DNA from: Oscillospiraceae bacterium
GTDB lineage: Bacteria; Bacillota; Clostridia; Oscillospirales; Oscillospiraceae
Length of the DNA: 53,979 nucleotides
Direction: 5' to 3'
NCBI GenBank assembly: GCA_902799075.1
Contig: CADBYZ010000029.1
Location: 1 to 53,979, forward strand
Positions 23,901 to 32,048 of the stretch are shown in pieces. The notes under the pieces were generated by a model, which saw only the letters and a list, made by a program, of their open reading frames with translations, was not told the origin of the DNA and searched no databases. Within the stretch, counting starts at the first letter, position 1, and every line of letters starts with the position of its first letter. Both the position numbers and the translations under genes were made by a program.

Positions 23901-24986
23901 ACCGGTGAGGTTCGTGATGTCCGGCGGGATATGGCGCTGGGGATCGACAAAGGTGTTGAAGGTGTCGATGATCTCGGTGCCGGAAAAGAGGATGGCGCCG
24001 ATCTCGGTCATGCGGTCGGTCTGGGCGTTGAGGCCGGTGGTCTCGATGTCGAAGGCCACAAACTCGGTATCCAGCGGGAGGCTCGACTTGCCGATGACGG
24101 CGCTGTTGCCGTCCATGTCGTTGAGGTAATAGGCCTCCATGCCGTAGATGATCTTGACGCCCTCCTTCTTGCCCGCCTTCCACATGTCGGGGAAGGCCTG
24201 GGCCACGCCGTGGTCGGTGACCGCGATGGCGGGCATGCCCCAGTAGGCCGCGCGCTTGACGACGGCGGCGGGGTCGGTCAGGGCGTCGAGGGCGGAAAAG
24301 CGGGTGTGCAGGTGCAGCTCCACGCGCTTTTCGGGCGCGTTGTCCGGGCGGATGACGCGCTTGGATTTCATGATGTTTCTGGGGTCGAGCACCATGTCGT
24401 CGTCGTACTTGGAGTAGATGATCTCCCCCTGGACGATGAGGTGGTCCCCAGGCTTGATTTCTTCGATAATGCTTTTGTCGTCGTCCGAGCGCAGGAAGCG
24501 GGAAATGCGGATGGAATTTGTGCGGTCGGTCATGTCAAAGCACAATACCGCCCCGCCGCTTTTCTGGATGGTGCGGCTCGTGACCGCGACCACGTCGCCC
24601 TCCACCGCCACGCGCCCGCTCTCAAGGTTCAGGGTGTTCATGGGCACGGGCTTCATCTTGATCTGCCGCCCCATGAGCACATTGCCCGTGGGCTTGGAGA
24701 AGTTCGAGCTCATGCGCGTGTCCACCGCCGCGGCGCTGGCTTTTACACGCGGATACTCCGGGAGGATGCCGACGGTGTCCAAGGCGTAGTCCAGGCGGAT
24801 GTTCTCGCTGATGCGCTGGATATCCACCGGCGACGGCATGGACGCAAACCACGCCGCGATGGAGAGGCTGCGCTGCCGCACATCCACCTGTACGTCGGTG
24901 ACGTAGGCCTTGTCCAGTCCTCCCGCCGCCGCGGATAAGTTCTCGCAGCCTGGGAAGATGGTCAGAAACGGGGTATGGTCGCTCAT
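20982..24986 (-). CDS. polC: DNA polymerase III alpha subunit, Gram-positive PolC type
   Basis: The replicative polymerase of low-GC Gram-positive lineages; 1334 residues, slightly shorter than the usual 1400-1450. In order: an N-terminal region; an OB fold; a PHP domain starting HLHTRFSALDAL; an inserted DnaQ-type 3'-5' exonuclease (FVAFDIETTGLNAQTDR...FIAHNAHFDVGF-like); then the rest of PHP; and the polymerase core. The core has GSVGSS, a four-Cys zinc site CPKC...CPDC, DIDLNFSGEYQ with catalytic acids, and RTTGQHPGG. The start overlaps the ispG stop (ATGA). It is the last gene of the pyrH-to-polC run and closes at the bidirectional terminator. Confidence 0.98.
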   Translation of the reverse strand: MSDHTPFLTIFPGCENLSAAAGGLDKAYVTDVQVDVRQRSLSIAAWFASMPSPVDIQRISENIRLDYALDTVGILPEYPRVKASAAAVDTRMSSNFSKPTGNVLMGRQIKMKPVPMNTLNLESGRVAVEGDVVAVTSRTIQKSGGAVLCFDMTDRTNSIRISRFLRSDDDKSIIEEIKPGDHLIVQGEIIYSKYDDDMVLDPRNIMKSKRVIRPDNAPEKRVELHLHTRFSALDALTDPAAVVKRAAYWGMPAIAVTDHGVAQAFPDMWKAGKKEGVKIIYGMEAYYLNDMDGNSAVIGKSSLPLDTEFVAFDIETTGLNAQTDRMTEIGAILFSGTEIIDTFNTFVDPQRHIPPDITNLTGIRDSDVQGAPLEKEAMQMFMEFAGDRPIIAHNAHFDVGFMTAASIRQGLRFQPVFLDTLALSQALCPELKKFKLDIVSNHLGLPKFNHHRASDDAMVVARMMGKFIPMLKQQGAKTVDDIESVYHTLRRTDVAKTHHMILLVKNKVGLKNLYEMISQSYLKYFHRVPTIPKSLLLQHREGILVGSACGMGELYGAVMTGASHEELKKIASLYDYLEIQPICNNGFLVDNGRVSGVEVLQDYNRTILNLGREMGKPVIAASDTHFLDAEDEQYRKILQAAKKFSDADRDCPIFFRNTEEMLAEFMYLGEETAKEVVITNTRAIADQVEEIELLPKDLFAPKIENSAEDLKRLVYEKMHRIYGDPAPEIVQKRVDVELNTILDHQYDVIYMSAQKLVQNSLENGYLVGSRGSVGSSIVAYMSGITEVNSLPPHYVCPKCKRSEFITDGSYGCGADMPEKDCPDCGTRMRRDGFDIPFETFLGYPGNEKTPDIDLNFSGEYQAKAHKYTETLFGSDHVFRAGTIGTLAEKTAYGYVKKYLEERGITATKAEENRLALGLVGIKRTTGQHPGGLVVIPQDKDVTDFCPVQHPADDPNSDIITTHFEYHCMESNLLKLDELGHDDPTMIRMMEDMTGVDAKEISLSDPETMSIYTSPAALGLPDDDPIIGKTGTIGVPEFGTPFTRQMLVDTQPKGFDTLIRLSGFSHGTDVWAGNIHDLIVGGVASVNETIGCRDDIMLYLIQVGIEPSLAFKTMEAVRKGKVKKSGEFPGDAEQQMRDKGVPDWYIESARKIAYLFPKAHAVAYVMMAFRIAWFKVHEPLAFYSAYFYRRSQKGGFDAGSMCGGADDVRRRINEMHRRPNLTANEEDLLVTMEAVYEMNMRGFLFAPIDLYKSHATKFLITEDGKLRPPFVAISGLGETAAWDLMRAGESGQKFISVQELSSACPKVSQAHIEQLKALGALGELPDSNQINLFEM

Positions 24987-26047
24987 GCGTCAGCCCCGTC
25001 GCTTTCGATGAGATCAATGAGACGGTCGCAGAGCTCCTCGTAGGGATATGTACCGAGCACCACACCCTTTTTGAAGAGCAGGCCCCGGCCCTTGCCGCCC
25101 GCGATGCCGTAGTCGGCCTCGCGCGCCTCGCCGGGTCCGTTGACCACGCAGCCCATGACGGCCACGGTGATGTCGCGCTTCATGTCCTTTACGCGCTGCT
25201 CCACCTCGGAGGCAAGGGAGATAAGGTCGATCTCCGTCCTGCCGCAGGTGGGGCAGGACACGAACTTCACACCGCCGGGACGAAGGCCCGCGGCCTTCAA
25301 AATGGCGATGCCGACCGAGACCTCACGCACGGGGTCGGCGGTGAGGGAGACACGGATGGTGTCGCCGATGCCCTCACTCAAAAGCGTGCCGATGCCGACG
25401 GCGGACTGGATGGTGCCGTTCCACTCGGTGCCCGTCTCGGTGACGCCAAGGTGCAGGGGGTACGGGAAGGTCTCGGCGGCGAGGCGGTAGCTCTGGATCG
25501 TGAGCGGCACGGAAGAGGTTTTCAGCGACAGGCAGATATCGTCAAAGCCGAACTTGTTCAGAAGCTCCACATGGCCCTGCGCGCTCTCCACCATGGCCTC
25601 CGGGCAGGGGTGGCCGTACTTTTCCACGAGCCGCTTTTCGAGCGACCCGGCGTTGACGCCGATGCGGATGGGGATGTGCCGTGCCTTGCAGGCCTCGGCC
25701 ACGGCCTTGACGTTTTCCTCGCCGCCGATGTTTCCGGGGTTGATGCGGATCTTGTCGATGCCGCGCGCGGCGGCCTCGAGGGCGAGGCGGTAGTCAAAAT
25801 GGATATCCGCCACCAGCGGCACGCTCACCTGCTCCTTGATGGCGGACACAGCCTTCGCCGCCTCCATGTCGGGGATGGCGATGCGCACGATATCGGCGCC
25901 CGCCGCCTGCATGGCGCGGATCTGCTTTACGGTGGCCTCCACGTCCCAGGTCTTGGTGGAGCACATGGTCTGTACCGTAACAGGCGCGCCGCCGCCGACA
26001 GGCAGCGTGCCGAGGGTGATCTGTTTCGTTTTCGTTCTGTCTTTCAT
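24983..26047 (-). CDS. ispG: 4-hydroxy-3-methylbut-2-en-1-yl diphosphate synthase (GcpE)
   Basis: A 354-residue 4Fe-4S enzyme of the MEP isoprenoid pathway that converts MEcPP to HMBPP. The TIM-barrel N terminus holds PVTVQTMCSTKT and VPLVADIHFDYRLA. The cluster-binding domain has SCPTCGRTEIDL and AVMGCVVNGPGEAREAD with the conserved Cys residues. Dxr, encoded 1.3 kb upstream, catalyses an earlier MEP step. The stop overlaps the polC start by 4 bp, so the two are translationally coupled. A heptad-repeat element separates it from rseP. Confidence 0.98.
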   Translation of the reverse strand: MKDRTKTKQITLGTLPVGGGAPVTVQTMCSTKTWDVEATVKQIRAMQAAGADIVRIAIPDMEAAKAVSAIKEQVSVPLVADIHFDYRLALEAAARGIDKIRINPGNIGGEENVKAVAEACKARHIPIRIGVNAGSLEKRLVEKYGHPCPEAMVESAQGHVELLNKFGFDDICLSLKTSSVPLTIQSYRLAAETFPYPLHLGVTETGTEWNGTIQSAVGIGTLLSEGIGDTIRVSLTADPVREVSVGIAILKAAGLRPGGVKFVSCPTCGRTEIDLISLASEVEQRVKDMKRDITVAVMGCVVNGPGEAREADYGIAGGKGRGLLFKKGVVLGTYPYEELCDRLIDLIESDGADA

Positions 26048-26063
26048 GGCAGCACCTCATATC

Positions 26064-26144
26064 AGTGTGGAGTTTGGAGTGTGGAGTGTGGAGTTAGGTG
26101 GCTGCAAATCACAACTCCTAACTCCACACTCCTAACTCCAAACT
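26064..26144. repeat. Heptad-repeat inverted element, type B (copy 3)
   Basis: The left arm has units of the form GAGTGTG/GAGTTAG; the right arm is the complement (ACTCCAC/TCCTAAC). It sits between rseP and ispG within the operon and could form a long hairpin in the mRNA. Confidence 0.88.
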
Positions 26145-27205
26145 TATTTTGTAAAGATCCTCCAGATATCATGGAGCATCACAAAGGCCATCAGGGCCAG
26201 CAGCAGCACCATGCCCGCCGCGTGGATGTAGCCCTCATACTTGGGGTTGAGCTTTTTGCCCGTCACGGTCTCGATGATCCAGGTCACCAGCACCAGGAAG
26301 ATCCTGCCGCCGTCCAGCGCCGGAAGGGGCAGCAGGTTCATGATGGCGAGGTTGACCGCGATGAAGGCCGTGAGGTAGAAGATGTTGTAAAACGCGTCCC
26401 CGGTGGTCGGGGCGGATTCGCCGGTCTCGGCCATGAGGTCCACGATGCCCACCGGCCCGCTCATCTCCTCCACGCTGACCTTGCCGTGGATGAGCTCGTC
26501 AAGGCCCAGCTTCACCCAGCGGGAAAACTCCATGCAGGTGTTCCAGGCGTTTTTCAGTACCGTCAGGGGCGTTGCCTTCTCATAGCCGAAGTAGAAGCCG
26601 TACATCTTCTGACTCTGACCCTCATAGAGGATGCGCTCCATGGGGAAGTTCTTGAGCTGCACCTTCTCCCCGTCCCGCTTGAGCACAAGGTCATACACCC
26701 CGCTGCCCTGGTCGAGGAAGTCGCCCACGTCCATCTGCATGAAAATGCGCTTGCCGTCGATCTTATAAAACTCGTCGCCCTTGTGCAGGCCCTCCTCGCT
26801 CTGATAGGGGCAGCCGGGCATGAAGTCCTCGATCACGCTCGTTCGGAAGCCGTAAGCCCCGGAATAGAGGATGATGACAATGACAAGGCCCAGCAGGAAG
26901 TTCATGGAGGCCCCGGCCGCGAGGATCAGGATCCGCTTCCAGGGGGCCTGGTTGGTGAAGGCCCGGGGGTCGTTTGATTCCTCATCCTCGCCCATCATGG
27001 CGCAGTAGCCCCCGAAGGGCACGATGCGCAGGGAGTAGAGGGTCTCTTTGCCCTGCTTCTGCCAGATGGCGGGGCCCATGCCGAGGGCAAATTCCAGTAC
27101 CTTCACGCCGCAGAGCTTTGCCACGGCGAAGTGGCCGAACTCGTGGATGCCCACGAGCAGGCCGAACAGCAGGATCGCAAGAATTGCATAAAGTGCGGTG
27201 GTCAT
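26144..27205 (-). CDS. rseP: Site-2 intramembrane zinc protease RseP
   Basis: A 353-residue membrane protease (M50) that cuts transmembrane helices of anti-sigma factors and signal peptides. The first membrane helix contains the zinc motif HEFGH (about residues 21-25). A PDZ-like domain occupies about 120-200 (GLHKGDEFYKIDGKRI), and the third zinc ligand lies in NLLPLPALDGGRI near residue 300. C-terminal helices follow. Position in the dxr-rseP-ispG run is standard. RsgI, encoded at 46.5 kb, is a candidate client in this organism (inference). Flanked on both sides by heptad-repeat elements. Confidence 0.96.
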   Translation of the reverse strand: MTTALYAILAILLFGLLVGIHEFGHFAVAKLCGVKVLEFALGMGPAIWQKQGKETLYSLRIVPFGGYCAMMGEDEESNDPRAFTNQAPWKRILILAAGASMNFLLGLVIVIILYSGAYGFRTSVIEDFMPGCPYQSEEGLHKGDEFYKIDGKRIFMQMDVGDFLDQGSGVYDLVLKRDGEKVQLKNFPMERILYEGQSQKMYGFYFGYEKATPLTVLKNAWNTCMEFSRWVKLGLDELIHGKVSVEEMSGPVGIVDLMAETGESAPTTGDAFYNIFYLTAFIAVNLAIMNLLPLPALDGGRIFLVLVTWIIETVTGKKLNPKYEGYIHAAGMVLLLALMAFVMLHDIWRIFTK

Positions 27206-27245
27206 AGATAAGTCTCCTGAAAAACTTTACAGCTGTGCGTTAATA

Positions 27246-27352
27246 AGTTTGGAGTTTGAAGTGTGGAGTGTGGAGTGTGGAGTTGCAGAAGTTTACACGC
27301 ATGCACATCATAAACTCCTAACTCCTAACTCCAAACTCCTAACTCCAAACTG
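27246..27352. repeat. Heptad-repeat inverted element, type B (copy 4)
   Basis: Left arm 27246-27284 with GAGTGTG-like heptads; right arm about 27312-27352 with ACTCCTA/ACTCCAA heptads. It fills the gap between dxr and rseP. Confidence 0.88.
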
Positions 27353-27353
27353 T

Positions 27354-28496
27354 TTAAAACTTCTCTTTCACATAGATCCTCGCGGCCTCGTCGGCGGCGA
27401 GGATGGCGTCGAGGTCCGGGTGCGCGGTGAAGGGGATGGCCTCTACCGCCCCGGCTGCGGCGTCATAGATGCGGTTGTAGCCCAGCTCTTTTCTGAGGAA
27501 CTTGTGTACCGCCACCTCGTTTGCAGCCGACATGACGCAGGCCGCCGTGCCGCCTTTTCTCGCGCAGTCCATGGCGAGCCTGAGGCAGGGGGTCTTCTCG
27601 TAGTCGGGCGCTTCAAACGTGAGGTCGCGCAGCTTATAGAAGTCCAGATGCTCGAACATCGACGGGCAGCGCTCGGGATAGGTCAGGGCGAGCTGGATCG
27701 GAAGGCCCATATCCGGCACGCCGAGCTGGGCGATCACCGTTCCGTCGCACAGCTCCACCATCGAATGGATCACGCTCTGGGGGTGGACCACGACCGTTAT
27801 ATCATCGGGCGTGACCGAAAAAAGGTGCATGGCCTCGATAAACTCCAGGCCCTTGTTCATCATGGTGGCGCTGTCTACGGATATCTTCGCGCCCATGCTC
27901 CAGTTCGGGTGTGCCACAGCCTGCTCGGGCGTGACGTTTTCGAGCTCTGCGCGCGCTTTGCCGCGGAAAGGTCCGCCCGAGCCGGTGAGTAAAATTTTAT
28001 GCAGCTCCCCGGGCTTTCTGCCCATGAGGCACTGGAAGATCGCCGAGTGCTCGGAGTCCACGGGCACGATCTCCGCGCCCTTGTCCCTGGCCCTGCGCAT
28101 CACGATCTCGCCCGCGCAGACAAGGGTCTCCTTGTTGGCAAGGGCAATGCGCTTCTTTTCATCAATGGCGGCGAGGGTGGGCTTCAAGCCGATCGCGCCG
28201 GACACCGCCGTGACCACGCAGTCGGGCTCCGAAAAGGTCGCGGCCTCCATCAGGCCCTCAATGCCGGAGCCGACGCGGATGTCGGTATCGGCGACGGCGA
28301 TTTTAAAAGCTTTCGCCGCCTGCTCGTCATAGACCGCGACAAAGGCGGGCCTGAATTTGCGGGCCTGCTCTTCCAGCAGGTCGATCTTGCGCTGTGCGGT
28401 CAGGGCCGCGACGCGAAGCCCCAGGTGCTCGGCGGCCCCCAGTGTCTGCCGCCCGATGGACCCGGTGCTGCCCAGGACGGAAATGGCGTTGACCAT
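27354..28496 (-). CDS. dxr: 1-deoxy-D-xylulose 5-phosphate reductoisomerase
   Basis: A 380-residue NADPH enzyme making MEP from DXP, the committed MEP-pathway step. The NADPH site reads SVLGSTGSIGRQTL at residues 6-19. The metal and substrate motifs are VPVDSEHSAIFQCL, the catalytic loop ANWSMGAKISVDSATMMNKG-like, and LFSVTPDDI. Length and all domains are normal. Between uppS and dxr most Firmicutes have cdsA; here only 112 bp remain, with a heptad arm at the uppS side. Confidence 0.98.
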   Translation of the reverse strand: MVNAISVLGSTGSIGRQTLGAAEHLGLRVAALTAQRKIDLLEEQARKFRPAFVAVYDEQAAKAFKIAVADTDIRVGSGIEGLMEAATFSEPDCVVTAVSGAIGLKPTLAAIDEKKRIALANKETLVCAGEIVMRRARDKGAEIVPVDSEHSAIFQCLMGRKPGELHKILLTGSGGPFRGKARAELENVTPEQAVAHPNWSMGAKISVDSATMMNKGLEFIEAMHLFSVTPDDITVVVHPQSVIHSMVELCDGTVIAQLGVPDMGLPIQLALTYPERCPSMFEHLDFYKLRDLTFEAPDYEKTPCLRLAMDCARKGGTAACVMSAANEVAVHKFLRKELGYNRIYDAAAGAVEAIPFTAHPDLDAILAADEAARIYVKEKF

Positions 28497-28590
28497 GGCA
28501 TGTTACCTCGGTATTTCTATAGTCTGTAGCTTACGCGGTTTTATTATGGAATATGATCTTGACAGTGTATCCGCCCTCGAAACGACGGCG

Positions 28591-28611
28591 CAGCTTCACT
28601 TTCCACTTTTA
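28591..28611. repeat. Solitary heptad-repeat arm (type A) at the uppS 3' end
   Basis: TTCACTT and TCCACTT units directly follow, and touch, the uppS stop codon. No opposite arm is found nearby. It marks the position where cdsA would be expected. Confidence 0.65.
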
Positions 28612-29343
28612 TTTGACGCCGCCGTAGCGTCTGTCGCGGGCGTTGAAGACCGCGATGGCCTTGTCCAGCTCCTCCGGGGAGAAGTCGGGCCAGAGCACAT
28701 CGGTGAAGTAAAACTCGGCGTAGGCGCACTGCCAGAGAAGGAAGTTTGAGATGCGCTGCTCCCCGCCCGGGCGGATGAGCAGGTCGGGGTCGGGGATGCC
28801 CGCGGAATACAGGTAGCCCGAAAAGTCCTCTTCGGTCAGGTTTTCGTCCGCCTTACCCTCTGCCACATCCCGGGCATAGCGGCGCGCGGCGTGCAGGATC
28901 TCGTCCCGTCCGCCGTAGTTGAGGCAGATGTTGGCCTGGAAGCCCTCATAGCGCTTGGAGATCTCGTCGGTCTTTTCCACCAGCGCCTGCAGCTCGGGGC
29001 TCAGACCCTCCAGATCGCCGAAGACCTTCATGCGGATGTGGTCCCTCTCCATGGTGTCGATGGCCTCATGGAGGTATTTGCCCAACAGCTTCATGATGGT
29101 GGAGACCTCGCCCTCCGGGCGCTTCCAGTTTTCGGTGGAGAAGGCGTAGACCGTCAGATACTCCACGCCGATGTTCTTGCAGTAGGTGGCGATTTTGCGG
29201 AAGGTCTCCGCGCCGACGGCGTGGCCCGCCGTCCGGGGCAGGCCGCGCTTTTTCGCCCAGCGGCCGTTGCCGTCGAGTATAATGGCAATATGGCGGGGAA
29301 CGCGGGTCTGCGCCCGCTCCCCCGCCGGATTGTTGTTAGGCAT
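28609..29343 (-). CDS. uppS: Isoprenyl transferase (undecaprenyl diphosphate synthase)
   Basis: A 244-residue cis-prenyltransferase that builds the C55 lipid carrier from farnesyl and isopentenyl diphosphate. The diphosphate-binding motif HIAIILDGNGRWAKKRG (catalytic Asp) is at about residues 18-34. LTVYAFSTENWKRP, ICLNYGGRDEI and PDLLIRPGGEQRISNFLLWQ follow. It starts 2 bp after frr without a strong ribosome binding site, so is likely translationally coupled to it. The product feeds peptidoglycan and presumably the sugar operon at 47.6-53.2 kb. Confidence 0.98.
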   Translation of the reverse strand: MPNNNPAGERAQTRVPRHIAIILDGNGRWAKKRGLPRTAGHAVGAETFRKIATYCKNIGVEYLTVYAFSTENWKRPEGEVSTIMKLLGKYLHEAIDTMERDHIRMKVFGDLEGLSPELQALVEKTDEISKRYEGFQANICLNYGGRDEILHAARRYARDVAEGKADENLTEEDFSGYLYSAGIPDPDLLIRPGGEQRISNFLLWQCAYAEFYFTDVLWPDFSPEELDKAIAVFNARDRRYGGVK

Positions 29344-29344
29344 A

Positions 29345-29896
29345 TTAAATCTCTGTCAGTTCCTTTTCCTTCTTCTCGCAGATCTTGTCGATCTCCTTGA
29401 TGAAATCGTCGGTCAGCTTCTGGATGTCCTTCTCGGCGATCTTGTAGTCGTCCTCGGTAATCTCGGAGGCCTTCTGCTGCTTCTTCATTTTCTCGACCGC
29501 GTCGCGGCGGATGTTGCGGATGGCAACCTTGGAGGTCTCGCCGTATTTCTTGGTCTGCTTGACAAGATCCTTGCGGCGCTCCTCGGTCAGGGGCGGGAAG
29601 ACCAGGCGGATGGCACGGCCGTCGTTCTGGGGGTTGATGCCGAGATCGGAGGCGAGGATCGCCTTTTCGATCGCCTTGAGCAGACTGCCGTCCCAGGGCT
29701 GGATCATCAGGGAACGGGGGTCGGGGGTAGAGACGGACGCCACCTGGAGCAGGGGCGTGTCCACGCCGTAGTAATTGACGGTGATGGGATTGAGCACAGC
29801 GGTGTTGGCTCTGCCCGCGCGGATGGCGCCCAGGTCAGAGGTGAGCGCGTCGCAGGTCTTTTGCATCTTGCGTTCGATTTCAGGATAGTCAGACAT
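29345..29896 (-). CDS. frr: Ribosome recycling factor
   Basis: A 183-residue factor that splits post-termination ribosomes with EF-G. The long three-helix bundle and the inserted beta domain are complete: MSDYPEIERKMQKTCDAL, RAGRANTAVLNPITVNYYG, RLVFPPLTEERRKDLVKQ and the C-terminal EIDKICEKKEKELTEI. It lies between pyrH and uppS as in most bacteria, although 210 bp containing repeats now separate it from pyrH. Confidence 0.98.
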   Translation of the reverse strand: MSDYPEIERKMQKTCDALTSDLGAIRAGRANTAVLNPITVNYYGVDTPLLQVASVSTPDPRSLMIQPWDGSLLKAIEKAILASDLGINPQNDGRAIRLVFPPLTEERRKDLVKQTKKYGETSKVAIRNIRRDAVEKMKKQQKASEITEDDYKIAEKDIQKLTDDFIKEIDKICEKKEKELTEI

Positions 29897-29971
29897 GTTC
29901 GTACCTCCGTTTTTGTTTATGATAGATTCGATAAAAATAAACGACTATTGATAATGCTGCGGAGGTTAGGA

Positions 29972-30097
29972 ACGGATTGCCGCACCAGTGTGCGCACTGG
30001 TTCGCAATGACAAGCCTTTCGCTTTCCGCATTATAAGAACAGACGCCAAAACGTTCCCTCCTGTCTTTGCGAGGAGCGAAGCGACGTGGCAATCCGT
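29972..30097. repeat. REP-like inverted repeat between pyrH and frr
   Basis: ACGGATTGCC (29972-29981) pairs with GGCAATCCGT (30088-30097). The left half also folds on itself as ATTGC...ACCAGTG-TGCG-CACTGGT...GCAAT (29976-30008). The right half carries GAGGAGCGAAGCGACGTGG, a sequence familiar from intergenic repeats of many unrelated genomes. Confidence 0.75.
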
Positions 30098-30105
30098 TTC
30101 TCATT

Positions 30106-30813
30106 TCACTCCACAATGGTTCCCACGTTCTCGCCCGCGAGGACCTTCAGGATGTTCTCGGGCCGGGCCAGGGCGAAGACCGCGGCGGGGATGTTGTTCT
30201 CCATGGCAAGGGCGGTGGCGGTGGTGTCCATGACGGCCAGGTGTCTCGCCAGGACCTCGTCGTAACTGATGGCGTCAAATTTGACCGCCGTCGGGTCCTT
30301 TCTCGGATCGGCGGAGTAGACGCCGTCGATATTCTTGGCAAGGAGTATGCCGTCGGCGTGGATTTCGGCCGCGCGCAGGGCGGCCGCGGTATCGGTGGAG
30401 AAGAAGGGCGCGCCGCTGCCGCCGGCGAAGAGGACGATCTCGCCCGCCTCCAGGTACTCGATGGCGCGGCGGGTGTCGTAGCGCTCGCCCACGCCCATGA
30501 TGTCCACGGCGGTCATGACGCGCGCCTTCGCGCCGAGCTGACGCAGCACATCGCACACGGCAATGCAGTTCATGCAGGTGGCGAGCATGCCCATGCGGTC
30601 GGCGTTGACGCGCTCGACCTTCCCGGCTCCGTCCTTGACGCCGCGCCAGAAGTTGCCGCCGCCGATGACGATGCCGATCTGGGTGCCCTGCTCCGAGGCC
30701 TTCTTCAGCACCTCGCACACAGTGGAGATGAGGTCAAAGTCAAAGCCGGTCTTTTTCTCCCCGGCCAGTGCCTCACCGCTGATCTTGATAACGACACGGT
30801 TAAACTTTTTCAT
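30106..30813 (-). CDS. pyrH: UMP kinase
   Basis: A 235-residue amino-acid-kinase-fold enzyme that phosphorylates UMP to UDP. The N terminus KKFNRVVIKISGEALAGEKK and the nucleotide-binding GIVIGGGNFWRGVKD are typical. DTTATALAMENNIPAAVFAL is the usual C-terminal region. First gene of the pyrH-frr-uppS-dxr-rseP-ispG-polC run. A type B heptad element occupies its upstream region. Confidence 0.98.
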   Translation of the reverse strand: MKKFNRVVIKISGEALAGEKKTGFDFDLISTVCEVLKKASEQGTQIGIVIGGGNFWRGVKDGAGKVERVNADRMGMLATCMNCIAVCDVLRQLGAKARVMTAVDIMGVGERYDTRRAIEYLEAGEIVLFAGGSGAPFFSTDTAAALRAAEIHADGILLAKNIDGVYSADPRKDPTAVKFDAISYDEVLARHLAVMDTTATALAMENNIPAAVFALARPENILKVLAGENVGTIVE

Positions 30814-30830
30814 GGTACAAATCCTTTCGG

Positions 30831-30988
30831 TTTGAGTGTGGAGTTAGGAGTGTGGAGTGTGGAGTTACAGAATATTACTTAGCGCTGAACACTGATCTTT
30901 ATCCAATGTGCGCTTCTGTGAGCGAAGCCTGTTATGACCGCGCCGCAGGCGCTCATTAACTCCAAACTCCTAACTCCAAACTCCAAGC
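30831..30988. repeat. Heptad-repeat inverted element, type B (copy 5)
   Basis: Left arm 30831-30866 (GAGTGTG/GAGTTAG units), a centre of about 90 bp, and right arm about 30956-30988 (ACTCCAA/ACTCCTA). It lies between the DMT transporter and pyrH. Confidence 0.85.
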
Positions 30989-30993
30989 TGATA

Positions 30994-31905
30994 TTAAATG
31001 TCCAGTATTCCCAGAATGATGATGCCCGCCACGACGACCGCGATGCTGAGATAGTGCTTGACGGAGAGCCTTTCCTTGAGGAAGATGTGGCTCCACAGCA
31101 CGCTTGCCACGCAGTAGCTGGAGATGATGGGCGCGGCGAAGGCCACATGGGCGCTGTCGGCGATGGCATAGATATAGAAGAACTGGCCGATGGTCTCAAA
31201 GACCGCGCCGGTGTACTTGGGCAGCTCCTGTCTGGCGATGAGCTTCTGCTTCTTGATGCCCAGCACATAGATCGCGCAGCAGATTCCCACGACGAGGAAG
31301 GTCAGCTCATAGGCGCAGTTGGCGCTGTCCTCATTGAGCGTTTCGAGCACGATGCTGTCGGCAAAGGTGCCCAGGGCGTCCAGCAGGCAGTAGACGACGG
31401 GGATCGCAATGGCGATCCAGCTCTTGGCGTAGTGGTGGTTGGAGGCGTCCTGGCGCGCTTTTCTGAGTTCCTCATCCTCGTTGGCCTCGACAAAGCCGAG
31501 GGCGATGACGCCGCCTGCGACCAGGGCCACGGCGAGCAGCGCCACGGGGGGCAGGTCTTCGCTGATGCCTTTGGTGGCAAAGGTCAGCAGCGCCACGATC
31601 GCGCCGGAGCTGTTGCAAATGGGGCTTGATATAGACAGCTCAATATACCGCAGCCCCAGATAGCCGATGGCCATGGAGAGGATATAGAGCATGGAGACGG
31701 GCAGGTAGGTGATGATGACGTGCCAGTTCATTTCGACGCCGTTTGCGAAGATCTCGTAGGCCGCGTGCAGGCCCATCACCAGGCCCACGGCCATGACCAT
31801 TTTCAGGTGACTGTACTTGTCCTTCCGGTCCTGGCAGCCGATTTTGGAAAACAGATCTGAGCCGCTCCAGCACAGGAGCGCGATGATTGCGAAGGTAAAC
31901 CACAT
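30994..31905 (-). CDS. EamA/DMT-superfamily transporter
   Basis: A 303-residue membrane protein with about ten hydrophobic segments in two homologous halves, the EamA pattern (first half from MWFTFAIIALLCWSGSDLFS; second half from SWIAIAIPVVYCLLDALGT). Ends with an SVKHYLSIAVVVAGIIILG helix. Substrate unknown; family members export metabolites or import nucleotide sugars and drugs. Start chosen at ATG 31905, with AGAGGAC upstream; the longer frame to 32016 crosses the promoter. It has its own promoter, divergent from spoIIGA. Confidence 0.88.
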   Translation of the reverse strand: MWFTFAIIALLCWSGSDLFSKIGCQDRKDKYSHLKMVMAVGLVMGLHAAYEIFANGVEMNWHVIITYLPVSMLYILSMAIGYLGLRYIELSISSPICNSSGAIVALLTFATKGISEDLPPVALLAVALVAGGVIALGFVEANEDEELRKARQDASNHHYAKSWIAIAIPVVYCLLDALGTFADSIVLETLNEDSANCAYELTFLVVGICCAIYVLGIKKQKLIARQELPKYTGAVFETIGQFFYIYAIADSAHVAFAAPIISSYCVASVLWSHIFLKERLSVKHYLSIAVVVAGIIILGILDI

Positions 31906-31955
31906 GGAATGCTTGTCCTCTTTCTCTACAGTATGCGCAAAACGCACCACTATTG

Positions 31956-31984
31956 ATAATACCACAGCTTCCCGCATTTGACAA
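31956..31984 (-). promoter_or_regulatory. Promoter for the DMT transporter, overlapping a Spo0A-box-like sequence
   Basis: Reverse strand: -35 TTGTCA (31979-31984), 17-bp spacer, -10 TATTAT (31956-31961). The -35 lies in TTGTCAAA, one mismatch from the Spo0A box TTGTCGAA, and on the other strand the same bases read TTGACA, facing spoIIGA. Confidence 0.7.
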
Positions 31985-32048
31985 TTACAAGTTTTGCGTT
32001 GCCTTTCAAGCGACACATCTCGCGGCCTCCGCGTGCTACAATGCGTGC

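Noticed and set aside
28497-28608. Remnant of cdsA
   Set aside because: None of the three frames on the coding strand shows the CdsA C-terminal signature.
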